Below the pieces are notes generated by a model. The model was not told the origin of the DNA and ran no database searches. It saw only the letters and a program-made list of their open reading frames with translations. From positions 1-64,000 of the forward strand of contig NZ_JAKEIP010000010.1 of NCBI RefSeq assembly GCF_021474425.1: a stretch of DNA of 64,000 nucleotides. The letters are read 5' to 3'. Positions within the stretch are counted from its first letter, which is position 1. Each line of letters begins with the position of its first letter. The translations under genes and the position numbers were made by a program. Shown piece by piece: positions 51,450 to 60,778 of the stretch. The stretch comes from Streptomyces muensis (GTDB taxonomy: Bacteria; Actinomycetota; Actinomycetes; Streptomycetales; Streptomycetaceae).

Positions 51450-54400
51450 CGGTCTCCTACGGCACTCAGCGGGAACCCCGGGCCGCCGTCGCCGCCCTCG
51501 CGGACTCCGTACGGCCGTACCTCCTCGGCGTACGCCACCACAGCCCCGCGCTCGCCGCCGTCGTGCCCGCCCTGCTGGACGCGTCCGGCGCCGAGGTCGT
51601 CTGTGTGGAACTGCCCGCCGACTTCCAGCCCTGGCTCGTCCATCTCGCCGACCCCGGTACGGTCGCGCCCGTCGCCCTCGCCGGAGCACGGGAGGACGGA
51701 CGCATCGGCTTCTACCCCTTCGCGGACTTCTCCCCGGAGCTGGCCGCCGTCCGCTGGGCGCGTGCGCGCGGCGCCGAAGTCCTGTGCTGCGACCTGCCGT
51801 TGACCGACCCCGGCTGGGGTGCCTTCGGGCCCGCCGGGTCCAGGGCCGGGGCCGGGGCCACCCGGACCGTCTTCGCCGACGCCCTCACCGCCGCCGGCAC
51901 CGGACGCGACGGCGACGACCTGTGGGACCGCGCGGTGGAGGTACTCGCCCCCGGAAGCACCCCGGAGGCGGTACGCCGTGCGGCCCTCGGCGTCGGGTGG
52001 GCGTTGCGCCGGGACGCGGAGGCCGCCGGGGGAGTGGCGGCCGTGGATCTGGCACGGGAGGCGTACATGCGGTCCGTGCTGGCGGAGGCCGGCGCGGACG
52101 GGCGACGGGTGGCGGCGGTGGTCGGGGCGTTCCATGCCCCGGTGCTGATGGCCGGGGAGGGAACGGTGCCGGTCGGCACCGGTGGGGTTCCGTGCCTCGT
52201 CACCGAGAGCGCCTCGCCCGTCGTCACCTCCTTCGTCCCATACGCCTTCGATCTGCTGGACTCGCGTTCCGGCTACCCCGCGGGCATCCGAGATCCCCGC
52301 TGGCAGCAGGCGGTGTTCGCCGCCGCCGGGGAACCGGGCCGGGTGCGCGACGCCGCCGCCTACGCGATCACCGACGTGTGCCGTGCGCTGCGGACAGCCG
52401 GACACACGGCGGGCACGGGCGAGGCCACCGAAACGCTACGGCTGGCCTGTGACCTGGCCCGACTGCGAGGGCTTCCCGCGCCTGGGCGCGGGGAGTTGCT
52501 GGAGGCGCTGACGACCGTACTGGGCCAGGGCGAGCCACTGGGCCGAGGCCGAGCCCTCGCCCGGGCCGTGGAAGGGATCCTCGTCGGCAGCGGCAGCGGC
52601 AGCGGCAGCGGCAGCGGCAGCGGCAGCGGCAGCGGCAGCGGCTGGGGCAGGGCTGCCCCCGGCACCCCGCGCTCCGGGCTCGGACCGGCCGTAGAGGCCG
52701 AACTCGCCGCACTGCGGCTGCCCGGCCCGGACGACCCCGGACCGCGTGAGATCCGGCTCGACCCGCTCCGCTCCGACCTCGACCGCCGCCGCGAAGTGCT
52801 GTTGCAGCGCCTCGCGGTGTGCCACACGCTCTACGGCGAACCCGTCGAGGTGGCCGGCACGGGCGACGGCACCGCGCTCACCACCCGGTGGAAGCTGGCG
52901 TGGACCCCGTCGGTTCCCGTACGACTGGACCTGGCCGGCATCCGCGGCGTCACCGCCGCCCAGGCCGCCGAGGGGACCCTGCGCGATGCGTACAGGCACG
53001 AGACCGCCGCCACCTGCGCCCATGTCATCGGTGGGCTCTTGGCCTCCGCCCGCTGCGACCTGCCCGGCCTGGTCGCCGACCGACTGGCCGACGCCGCCGA
53101 GATGCTGCCCTCGGCCGCCACCCTCCCCGAACTCCTCGAAGCGCTGGACCTGTTGGAGGCGCTGCGACGGGGACACCTGCCCGGCAGCACGCCCGACCGC
53201 GACCGGGAAGTGGCCGAACTGGCCGACACCCTGCTGGAAGCAGCGGGCCGTGCCCTGCCCGGACTGGTCGGCAGCGACCGGCCCGAGGACGCCGCCGCCC
53301 TGATCGCCCTGTCGGCCCGCGCGGGCGAGCAGCGCCTCGGCCTGCGCTTGGGCAACGCCCTCGACTCCCTGGCACGCACTGGCTCCCCACTGATCCAGGG
53401 CGCCGCGCTGGCCGCCCGGGTCCTGCTCGACCTTGACGCCTCCGACTCCCTCGGCACCCGTGTAGCCGGCTGGATCGACACAGCCACAGACCCGGACGGG
53501 CGGCGCCGACTGACCCGGCTGCTCACCGGCCTGCTCGGCGCCACCGCGCCCCTCCTGGAATCGGCCCCCGCCGCCCTGGACCCGCTGCTCGACCGCGTCG
53601 ACGCCCTCGCCGACCAGGACTTCCTGGACCGGCTGCCCGCCCTGCGGGGCGGCTTCGACACCCTCACTCCGGCCGGACGCGACAGGCTCCTCGCCACCGT
53701 CACCGAACGCCTCGGCGACCGGATCGACCTGACCCTGATCGCCCCGCCCGAACTCATGGCGATGTGGACGGCGGCGGACGCGGCCGGACTGGCCGAACTA
53801 ACGGCACTGGGACTCCCCGTGCCGGCCTCCGGCGGGGCGGCACCGGAAGCCCCCGCACCGGTAGCGCGGCCTATGCCCACGTCCCGTCTCACCCCCGCCG
53901 ACCGCTGGCGCCTGCTTCTCGGCCGGGAGACCGACCGTCTCCCCGACTCCGCCCGCCGTTACGCGCACGCCCTCGACGAGCTGTACGGCTCCGGCCGCGG
54001 CGAGGGAGCCGTCGACCTCGGCCAGAGCGGAGGAAGAGGCGGAGGGGGCGGTCAGGAGGCGTCCTTCCCCTCGGCCCGGGAGTGGGCTGAGGAACTCACC
54101 GCCCTGTTCGGCGAGGAGATCCGCGAGGAGGTCCTCGCGCAGGCCGCCGAGCACGGCCGTAGAGACGTACTCGCCGAACTGGACCCCGCCGCCGTACGCC
54201 CGTCGGTCGAGTTGCTCACCTCTGTCCTCTCCCTCGCCGGCGGCATGCCCGAGCAGCAACTGGCCCGGCTACGGCCGCTCGTCCGCCGCTTGGTCGACGA
54301 ACTGGCCCGGGAGCTCGCCACCCGCCTGCGTCCGGCCCTGACCGGCCTCGCCACCCCGCGCCCCACCCGCCGCCCCGGCGGACGGCTCGACCTGCCCCGC

Positions 54401-55009
54401 ACCCTGCGCGCCAACCTCGCACACATCCGCCGCTTGGCCGACGGCCGGACGGTCGTCGTCCCCGAGCGGCCTGTGTTCGGCACCCGCTCGCGCCGAGAGG
54501 CGGACTGGCGGCTGATCCTCGTGGTCGACGTGTCCGGCTCCATGGAGGCGTCCGTCGTCTGGTCCGCGCTCACCGCGGCCGTCCTCGGCGGAGTCCCCAC
54601 CCTCTCCACCCACTTCCTCGCCTTCTCCACCGAAGTGATCGACCTGACGGACCGGGTCGACGACCCGCTGTCGCTGCTCCTGGAAGTCCAGGTCGGCGGC
54701 GGCACCCACATCGCGGCCGGACTCGCCCACGCCCGCTCCCTGGTGACCGTCCCCAGCCGCACCCTCGTGGCGGTGGTCAGCGACTTCGAGGAGGGCTACC
54801 CGCTGGCCGGACTCCTCGGCGAGGTACGCGCCATCGCCGACTCCGGCGTGCACCTGATGGGCTGCGCCGCCCTGGACGACACCGGCACCCCCCGCTACTC
54901 CGTGCCGATCGCCCGGCAACTCGTCGCCGCCGGCATGCCCGTCGCCGCCCTCAGCCCCCTCGCCCTCGCCCGCTGGGTGGGCGACCGCCTGCGCGGAGAA
55001 CCCCGATGA
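51446..55009 (+). CDS. DUF5682-VWA fusion protein
   Basis: The 1187-residue protein joins two parts that are usually separate genes. Residues about 20-780 form a DUF5682 region (VRPYLLGVRHHSPALAAVVP, then VCVELPADF and CCDLPLTDPG). From about 810 (LTPADRWRLLLGRETDRLPD) the sequence matches a VWA protein, with the MIDAS motif DVSGS at 1028-1032 and a Thr in GGGTHIAAGL. A (Gly-Ser)9 repeat at 381-398 splits the first half. A possible internal start lies at residue 811 (ATG 53876). GTG 51446 overlaps the MoxR stop. The VWA domain should bind the MoxR ATPase. Confidence 0.8.
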   Translation: MTVSYGTQREPRAAVAALADSVRPYLLGVRHHSPALAAVVPALLDASGAEVVCVELPADFQPWLVHLADPGTVAPVALAGAREDGRIGFYPFADFSPELAAVRWARARGAEVLCCDLPLTDPGWGAFGPAGSRAGAGATRTVFADALTAAGTGRDGDDLWDRAVEVLAPGSTPEAVRRAALGVGWALRRDAEAAGGVAAVDLAREAYMRSVLAEAGADGRRVAAVVGAFHAPVLMAGEGTVPVGTGGVPCLVTESASPVVTSFVPYAFDLLDSRSGYPAGIRDPRWQQAVFAAAGEPGRVRDAAAYAITDVCRALRTAGHTAGTGEATETLRLACDLARLRGLPAPGRGELLEALTTVLGQGEPLGRGRALARAVEGILVGSGSGSGSGSGSGSGSGSGWGRAAPGTPRSGLGPAVEAELAALRLPGPDDPGPREIRLDPLRSDLDRRREVLLQRLAVCHTLYGEPVEVAGTGDGTALTTRWKLAWTPSVPVRLDLAGIRGVTAAQAAEGTLRDAYRHETAATCAHVIGGLLASARCDLPGLVADRLADAAEMLPSAATLPELLEALDLLEALRRGHLPGSTPDRDREVAELADTLLEAAGRALPGLVGSDRPEDAAALIALSARAGEQRLGLRLGNALDSLARTGSPLIQGAALAARVLLDLDASDSLGTRVAGWIDTATDPDGRRRLTRLLTGLLGATAPLLESAPAALDPLLDRVDALADQDFLDRLPALRGGFDTLTPAGRDRLLATVTERLGDRIDLTLIAPPELMAMWTAADAAGLAELTALGLPVPASGGAAPEAPAPVARPMPTSRLTPADRWRLLLGRETDRLPDSARRYAHALDELYGSGRGEGAVDLGQSGGRGGGGGQEASFPSAREWAEELTALFGEEIREEVLAQAAEHGRRDVLAELDPAAVRPSVELLTSVLSLAGGMPEQQLARLRPLVRRLVDELARELATRLRPALTGLATPRPTRRPGGRLDLPRTLRANLAHIRRLADGRTVVVPERPVFGTRSRREADWRLILVVDVSGSMEASVVWSALTAAVLGGVPTLSTHFLAFSTEVIDLTDRVDDPLSLLLEVQVGGGTHIAAGLAHARSLVTVPSRTLVAVVSDFEEGYPLAGLLGEVRAIADSGVHLMGCAALDDTGTPRYSVPIARQLVAAGMPVAALSPLALARWVGDRLRGEPR
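52586..52639 (+). repeat. (GGCAGC)9 microsatellite in coding sequence
   Basis: Nine perfect GGCAGC copies encode nine Gly-Ser pairs. Such repeats vary in length by slippage; six-base units keep the frame. Confidence 0.95.
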
Positions 55010-56811
55010 TCCCGATGACGCCCCAACTGCCCCCGGCGGCACCCGACGTGGTCGCCGCCGCCGTCGGGGGCCTGACGTCCCGGCTGCGCAAGAAGCTGGA
55101 CGCCGCGATCGAGTCGTACGCCGCGCTCCCGGTCGGTGACTTCGACGGCGTCCTCCGCATCAGGTGCGGGGAGGACACGGAGGTCAGCCTCACGCCGGGC
55201 CCGTCCGGTGTGCTTACCGATGCCGAACAGGCGGTGTGCAGCTGCCTGTTGGCCCCCCGGTGCCTGCACCGCGCAGCAATCCTGAGCGCATGCCCGGTGC
55301 CGGGGCCGTCCACCGCCGTCACGGCCCCGGAGAGCACGGAGGACGAGAGCGAGCCGCCCCGCGCGGAGGCCGCCGTGGCCGTCACTCCCGCCCAGATAAG
55401 GGCCGCAGCCGGGCTCAGGACAGCCGCAGCCGCCGTACTCGCGGAGGGAGTTCCCGCCGCCGGAGCCGTGTCACAGGCGGAACTGCTGCGAGCCGCGCAC
55501 GCCGCCCGGCTGGCCGGACTGCACCGCGCGGAGGCGGCGGCGCTGCGTGTCGTACGGGGCCTGCGCGCCGCCCGCGCCCGCGAGGACGGTCACCGCCTCG
55601 CAGACCTGGTCACGGCCCTGCGCGAACTCCTCCTGACCACACACCGGTTGACCGCGGCCGACCCCGACCCGGCGCTCGTCGGCACGGCTCGCCGCAGCTA
55701 CCGCCCCGGCGGTGCGCTGAAGGTCTTCGGTGTCTGCCGGGAGCCGGTGATCAGCGCCACCGGCTACGGCGGTGTCGTCACCCACCTGGTCGCCGAGGAC
55801 GGCCGCTGGTTCTCAGTCGCCGACGTCAAGCCCGGCGGACCCGCCCGCGCCAGGGCCGCCGCCAAGGCACCGGTCGCGCTCGGCTCCGGCGCCCTCGACC
55901 ACGCCCGGCTCGCCCGCGGCGGCCTGCTGATCTCCGGCGCCACGATCTCCCCGGAGGGCCGGCTCGGCTCCGGCAAAGGCGTCCGGGCCACACCCGTCGC
56001 CGGACTGCCCTGGACGTCCGGTCCGCCGGGCGCCCTCTTCGGCCGTCCACTGCGTGAGGTCGTAGCGGCCCGCCTCGCCACGGTGGCCGAGGCGTCGGAC
56101 GACGCGGCCCGCGCGCCGATCGGCTGCGACCTCGTCATAGTGGGCGCCGCAGGAGACCGCCTGCTGGCCCGCGAACTGCTGCCGGGTGCACCGGAAGACG
56201 GCCCGCTGATCCACCTCCTGCCCGCCAACAGCCACCCCGACCTCGCCCACACCGCCAACTTCGCCCAACTCGCCGCCCGCCCGGGCATCCGCATCCGGGT
56301 CATCGGCCGCCTGGACCCCGACCGCGCGGCCACCCTCCGCCCCCTGGCCGTCGGCCCGGTACCGGACACCGAGGCCACACTGCGCCTGCCGACGGACTGG
56401 CTGGACCGTGCCGACCTGGGCTACGACCGCCTCCGGGGCGTGCACTTCCCGCCACCCGACGCGCTCCCACCCGTACCGGAGCCGGCTCACGACCAGGCGG
56501 ACCCTCTTGCCGACTCCCTCCTGTGGCGGATGCGCCGCCTGGTCGAACTCGCCGTCGCCGGAGGCCGCCGCGCGGTGGCCGAACCGGCCCGGGACGGCGA
56601 CCGGCAGGGCAGCGCGGCCGCACTGCGCCGCGGTGGACTGGCCACCATGGCCGACCTGGCCACCGCCCTTACCACCGAGGCCGACCGCCGCACCCGTGAC
56701 ACCTTCGGCCGCCTGAGCGCCCCCGACGCCGACCGCTACGCCCTGGCCTGGCTGAGCGCGGCGATCCATCTCGCGGGTGCCGAGCGGGCGTTGGTGCGGG
56801 CGACATGGTGA
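55006..56811 (+). CDS. SWIM zinc-finger protein
   Basis: The 601-residue protein carries a SWIM zinc finger CSC-x5-CLH at 78-88, the zinc-binding nucleic-acid or protein interaction module. After it come helical regions and a beta-rich part (GALKVFGVCREPVISATGYG, GGLLISGATISPEGRL). The ATG overlaps the previous stop (ATGA). SWIM proteins regularly sit next to MoxR-VWA genes and may bind targets for remodelling. It is the last gene of the five-gene unit. Confidence 0.85.
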   Translation: MIPMTPQLPPAAPDVVAAAVGGLTSRLRKKLDAAIESYAALPVGDFDGVLRIRCGEDTEVSLTPGPSGVLTDAEQAVCSCLLAPRCLHRAAILSACPVPGPSTAVTAPESTEDESEPPRAEAAVAVTPAQIRAAAGLRTAAAAVLAEGVPAAGAVSQAELLRAAHAARLAGLHRAEAAALRVVRGLRAARAREDGHRLADLVTALRELLLTTHRLTAADPDPALVGTARRSYRPGGALKVFGVCREPVISATGYGGVVTHLVAEDGRWFSVADVKPGGPARARAAAKAPVALGSGALDHARLARGGLLISGATISPEGRLGSGKGVRATPVAGLPWTSGPPGALFGRPLREVVAARLATVAEASDDAARAPIGCDLVIVGAAGDRLLARELLPGAPEDGPLIHLLPANSHPDLAHTANFAQLAARPGIRIRVIGRLDPDRAATLRPLAVGPVPDTEATLRLPTDWLDRADLGYDRLRGVHFPPPDALPPVPEPAHDQADPLADSLLWRMRRLVELAVAGGRRAVAEPARDGDRQGSAAALRRGGLATMADLATALTTEADRRTRDTFGRLSAPDADRYALAWLSAAIHLAGAERALVRATW

Positions 56812-56971
56812 AGCCCGCGACCTCGTGCACGGTCGGCCGTGGCATGTCGAGGTGTGGTCGGTTGAGGTGGCGGGTGAGGGCCCGGCAGTTCCTGAGGTGC
56901 GCGATGCCGTGCCCGACGCGGATGCGGCGTGAGGAGCGCGCCTTGCCTCGCATCCTCTCGCCAGTTGGCCG

Positions 56972-57538
56972 TCATCTGCCCGGGGAGAGGAGGCTCTCCA
57001 GCGTCCGTGGCAGGGGGTACACGCGCTCTGCGGGGAGTAGCCGCTGCGCTTTGGCGGCGTGCCCGGTCTGTGTCAGTGTCGCGGCCTTGCGCACCTGGGG
57101 GGTGAGGTCGGTGAGGCTGACAATCCAGTCATCGGTGAACGTGCGGATCAGATTGCGGCCGATGCCGACCTGGATGCTGTAGTGGTTCAGTGCCGCTCCG
57201 CGCAGCGAGCGTTCCGGGTCCCACTGGACATGTACGGCTGCCTGGGCCACAGCTGCCGGATCCGCGGTCGTGAGCACGGCCTGGGACAGTGCTTCCTCCC
57301 AGCCTTCCCGGGTTATCCGCACTGAGAGAACGCGCTCTTGACCGGGTTTGCGGGCCCAGTTGCTGCGATGCATGAGCCATAGGAATGAGGGCTTGATCCA
57401 CGTCATCCTGTGAAAGGAGAACGGTGCAACGAAGCGGCCCGCGCGCAATGCTGCGTCAGCTATGGCAGGCGCGTATGCTTGATATATCACGATCGTGTCC
57501 GCGTCGTAGTCCGCGCGAATCTGGTACTGGGGTGCCAT
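56972..57538 (-). CDS. DUF4291-family protein
   Basis: The 188-residue protein has the DUF4291 pattern: [40 protein letters not shown] and [15 protein letters not shown]. The family is widespread, soluble and of unknown function, often found as a single gene near accessory regions. ATG 57538 was chosen because GGA lies about 8 nt upstream; ATG 57547 is also in frame. It converges with the SWIM gene (160 bp apart). Confidence 0.85.
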   Translation of the reverse strand: MAPQYQIRADYDADTIVIYQAYAPAIADAALRAGRFVAPFSFHRMTWIKPSFLWLMHRSNWARKPGQERVLSVRITREGWEEALSQAVLTTADPAAVAQAAVHVQWDPERSLRGAALNHYSIQVGIGRNLIRTFTDDWIVSLTDLTPQVRKAATLTQTGHAAKAQRLLPAERVYPLPRTLESLLSPGR

Positions 57539-57700
57539 GCGTCGCATCCTGCCATCCGTGCCACTCGCATTGCGAACCATTTTCCTCAGCCCCGGGCCGT
57601 TTCGTACGTGCCGATTCAGTAGTCAGGCGAATCGCTGAGAAGTCGGTGGACTGTGGATTTGCAGCGTGTCGGGGCAGCTGGTGAATTCATCGGTGAAATT

Positions 57701-57716
57701 ACGTAATCGGCTACGT
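57701..57716. promoter_or_regulatory. Candidate operator ACGT-N8-ACGT
   Basis: ATTACGTAATCGGCTACGTA carries two ACGT sites eight bases apart, about 165 bp upstream of the DUF4291 start. Confidence 0.5.
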
Positions 57717-57831
57717 AAATCGTGCGGTGGGGAAATCGGGTCGGCGGTGGCGTGTCGGTGGGACGCGGGCAGCCTCGGCGGCGGCTGGGCCGGTCAATTC
57801 GGTGTGTGTGCGTGCGTTGACCATGGCCCGT

Positions 57832-57951
57832 CTGCTCGTCGCGTTCCGGAAGGACTTCGGTGACGATGAGGATGCTGCGGAGGTGTTCGACGACCTTGCC
57901 TTCGGGGAGTTCGTCCAGGACGCGTGGGTGAGCGGGCGGCGGCCCGAGTCG
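57832..57951 (-). pseudogene. Possible tyrosine-recombinase fragment
   Basis: The reverse strand reads VLDELPEGKVVEHLRSILIV and TEVLPERDEQ in an open frame without a start or end. I recall similar LDxLPxGxxxEHLRxLLVxTGVLPxRDE sequences in actinobacterial integrase-like proteins. Weak evidence only. Confidence 0.3.
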
Positions 57952-58065
57952 GCCACGGTACGCCGCGTTGGTCGTCGCCGAACAGCCCGTACGGCGCTGC
58001 TCTCCGGGGGGCGTGCGATCAGAGCCGTACGGGCCGAATCGATCATGCGCTCCGGTCGGGACGCG

Positions 58066-58087
58066 AGCATTGGGGGAACCCCCACAT
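58066..58087 (+). repeat. Copy 3 of AGCATTGGGG hairpin element
   Basis: AGCATTGGGGGAACCCCCAC followed by AT forms the same short stem as the other two copies. Confidence 0.65.
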
Positions 58088-58148
58088 GTGCCGGTGACGT
58101 TCGGCGCCACTCGTGCGAGGACAGAGGCCGGCGGCGGCGTCCGGCCGG

Positions 58149-58229
58149 TGATACGTATCCCGGTTACGTGGTTCTCCGGATGTGTCGGTGATGCCGGGGG
58201 GCTTGACTCGGCGTACGCCGGAAAGATCG
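58149..58229 (+). repeat. Intergenic element, copy 2 of 2, with ACGT-N9-ACGT
   Basis: ACGT sites at 58153 and 58166 precede TTACGTGGTTCTCCGGATGT and TTGACT at 58203, matching the copy at 44246. No gene start follows within 500 bp. Confidence 0.6.
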
Positions 58230-58785
58230 GCCTGCCTGCTCCGGAGGACGACGCCCATGCTTCGAGGAGCCGAAGGGTGCCAAGGCAGTGGGGGGCGCTG
58301 ACGCATGGCCTGGGCCGCTGAACGGCCCCTTACGCCGGGTGCGGCGCCCTTCCCCGGGGGCCCGCACCCCCTTGCCGGGTGCGGCAACCACCCCCGGGAT
58401 GCCGCACCCGGTCCGAGCCGGGCACCTTCCCCAACAGCACTGAACCGACACGGACATCAATGAACCCCACCACGGCGGCGGCAGCCCCACCGGTACGGCA
58501 ATCTCGCCCACCGGGCAGCACCAGGCCACCCAGCCTGTCTTTCTCTCGCCCCACGACGGGGCCGTCCGACCCGCTCCCCGGCTCTCCGCCGTGGCGATGG
58601 CGCCGCCCGGTCGAGTTCACCGTAGCCGGAGTCCGCCAGGCGATCGCCGAACCCGCGCGAGGCGACGACAGGCGGAGCAGGCCGGTCGTGCGGCGTCGCA
58701 GCGGGTCCGGCGGCGTCAAGGCGGATCCGGCTGGTTGGCTCCGTCCGCAGTCCGGCGACGTTGGCCGCCCGGATCGTACGCGCCG

Positions 58786-59466
58786 CTACCGAGGACCGGG
58801 GTGTTCCAGCACCGCGGGATCCACGAAGGCCCCGTCCCGGGGTGTGTCCGTGCGGAAGTCACGTCCCGACTCCCAGTCCCAGGACTCCTCCTCTTCGCCC
58901 AGCCGCTCGATCATGTCGAAGAACCGGCTCTCGACCGGCCGCAGACCGGCCACCGTGTTCGTCAGGTCCCGCTCGGAGACGAACCGTGCCTCGCCCTTGC
59001 CGACCGACAGCACCGCGAGCCACCCTGTGTCGTCGGCGTCCCAGAGGTTGCCGCCGGTCTCGGCCCAGAACAACACGGTGTCCTCGTCGGTCTCTGACTT
59101 GAACTCGCCGGCGCCGGCGAACATGAGCAAGGCGGTGTGGACGTTCCACTGTTTATAGCCGAAGTGGAACAGATAGGCTTCCAGCGCCCCCTCGCGATAC
59201 AACACGAGGCAGCCGTCCTGGGATGCACTGAAACAGGCCTTCTCGATCGCCTGGGAGAAGAATTCCCGGGGCGTGATTCCCCCGTCCACGGAATCCCATT
59301 CCCGGTCCGCACGCTCACCGTTCCAACACCACCCGTCGAACATTTCGGCCGGGTTGGCGATCCTGCTCACATCCGGTATCGGCGTGCTCAGCCACGCCTC
59401 GAAACCATCCCTTGACATAGGAATTCTGGCAGCCACGAGAAAAGTATCCGACACGACTTCCCCCAC
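58786..59466 (-). CDS. Hypothetical immunity-like protein
   Basis: The 226-residue protein is soluble, aromatic and acidic, with FEAWLSTPIPDVSRIANPAE, DGWCWNGERADREWDSVDGG and LYREGALEAYLFHFGYKQWN. The Trp-rich style and length resemble small immunity proteins, but I do not recognise a domain. It is divergent from the SUKH-like gene, the two starts only 28 bp apart, so they may share control. The GTG at 59466 follows an A/G-rich run rather than a clear site. Confidence 0.6.
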   Translation of the reverse strand: MGEVVSDTFLVAARIPMSRDGFEAWLSTPIPDVSRIANPAEMFDGWCWNGERADREWDSVDGGITPREFFSQAIEKACFSASQDGCLVLYREGALEAYLFHFGYKQWNVHTALLMFAGAGEFKSETDEDTVLFWAETGGNLWDADDTGWLAVLSVGKGEARFVSERDLTNTVAGLRPVESRFFDMIERLGEEEESWDWESGRDFRTDTPRDGAFVDPAVLEHPGPR

Positions 59467-59494
59467 CTTTCTTCTTCACTTACTCGGAGGCGCA

Positions 59495-60028
59495 GTGCAG
59501 CACATTAAATACTCCACCGTCGCAGAACTCAACCTCCTCAAAGATTTCCAGGACCGGGTAGGTTACGAGAATTTCGCCCAGGGGTTCGGTCTGACCGAAT
59601 TCGGGGACACCTCCGGCCTGTCGGCCTGGTCTGAGGATCCGGAATTCACCGGCCGTCTCATCCCCTTCGCCCAGGCCACCGGCGGCGGTTCCTTCTACGC
59701 ACTGTGGCGCCTCGACGACCGGGAGGACTTGGCGACCCTGCCGGTGGTCGTCTTCGGGGACGAGGGCGGGGAGCACGTCGTGGCCCGCAACGTGCGGGAG
59801 CTGTTCCAACTCCTCGGCTTCGACGAGGAGATCAGCGTCGAGCACGAGAGGGCCTACTTCTACCGCGACGGGGACGAGCCGCACACCGACTGCCACGACG
59901 CGTACGTGGCCTGGCTCGACCAGCACTTCGGGCTGCCCGTGGCGCAGGACACCGACGCCGTGCTCGCGATGGCGCAGGCGGAGTTCGGCGGGCGGTTCGC
60001 GGACTGGATCCGCCCCTTCCTCCCCTGA
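59495..60028 (+). CDS. SMI1/KNR4-like immunity protein
   Basis: The 177-residue protein has GGGSFYALWRLDDREDLATL and PVVVFGDEGGEHVVARNVRE, where the Gly-aromatic stretch and the helix NVRELFQLLGFDEE are typical of SUKH-superfamily proteins. A GGAGG four nt before the GTG at 59495 fixes the start. A related broken gene follows 50 bp downstream, suggesting a small array of immunity genes. Confidence 0.75.
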   Translation: MQHIKYSTVAELNLLKDFQDRVGYENFAQGFGLTEFGDTSGLSAWSEDPEFTGRLIPFAQATGGGSFYALWRLDDREDLATLPVVVFGDEGGEHVVARNVRELFQLLGFDEEISVEHERAYFYRDGDEPHTDCHDAYVAWLDQHFGLPVAQDTDAVLAMAQAEFGGRFADWIRPFLP

Positions 60029-60078
60029 CCGACCCACCCATGACGAACGAACAGAGTCAGAAACAGAAGGTGAGTCCC

Positions 60079-60778
60079 ATGCACGGAGCGCCGTTGACCA
60101 AGCAGGTCATCGAGGTGGTGCGGCGTGATCCGACGGCCAGCGCGCTGCCGTATCGTGAACGTGCCCTGGGTCGAGGGCGGGATCCCCCGGCCGATGCCCG
60201 AAGACGTACTCGCTGAGTTCGTGTTCCCGTCCGGTCGCCCGCTGTCGCCGAGCCTGCGCGCCTGGCTGGCGTACGACACCAGCCTGCTTGAGCGCCACCA
60301 GTGGTTCACCCCGGACGGAGGGTTCGCGCCACGGCCGCTGGACCAGGTGGTCTCGGACGAGGTGGGCGACTTCTGGGGCACGGAGTTCTCCTGGCTGACT
60401 GGGCACTTTCCCGAGAGCTTCCTCCTCCCCGGCGGCTCGGACTCCCGACGCATCCTGGCCGTGACCGAGCCGGACGAGGAGGGCGAGTAGCCGGTGTTCG
60501 CCCTCGACCTGGACGACATGCCGTATCTGGGACTCATGTACCCGGGCTTCGACGTCCACCTGGCCGACACGGCGGGTCTGCTGGACCTGGGCAAACGGCA
60601 GACCTACACGGACCTGATCGACCACGGGACCTACGGCCCCCGGATGCGCCGGCACGCCGCCCAGTGCTTCGCGGGGGAGACCGGCGTGGAGTACCCCTTC
60701 GAATTCACACCGCTGTTCGCGCAGCTGTACCCCGAGAAGTCCCTGTGCAGCCCCCGGCACGGGAACACGTCAGGCTGA
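60079..60778 (+). pseudogene. SMI1/KNR4-like gene with frameshift and nonsense codon
   Basis: ATG 60079 encodes MHGAPLTKQVIEVVRRDPTA; near 60110-60150 the reading shifts to another frame as NVPWVEGGIPRPMPEDVLAE and continues to EPDEEGE, followed by TAG at 60488-60490. The same frame then goes on with FALDLDDMPYLGLMYPGFDV to 60778. A natural SUKH protein would run through, Tyr replacing the stop. The gene is disrupted twice. It follows an intact relative by 50 bp. Confidence 0.7.

Larger units (their letters stand above)
57539..58785. other. Gene-poor region with repeats and decayed sequence
   Basis: About 1.25 kb without a convincing full gene. It contains the ACGT operator at 57701, a short reverse-strand recombinase-like stretch (57832-57951), the third AGCATTGGGG hairpin (58066), the second copy of the 80-bp element (58149) and short GCCGGGTGCGGC-type repeats near 58330-58420. 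Confidence 0.6.

Noticed and set aside
48387..51689. A reverse-strand open frame of 1100 codons over the MoxR region
   Set aside because: Shadow of the plus-strand genes, which have conserved ATPase motifs and stop-start overlaps.
57727..58191. Plus-strand open frame covering the 58066 hairpin element
   Set aside because: It runs through two repeats and has no domain; more likely non-coding.
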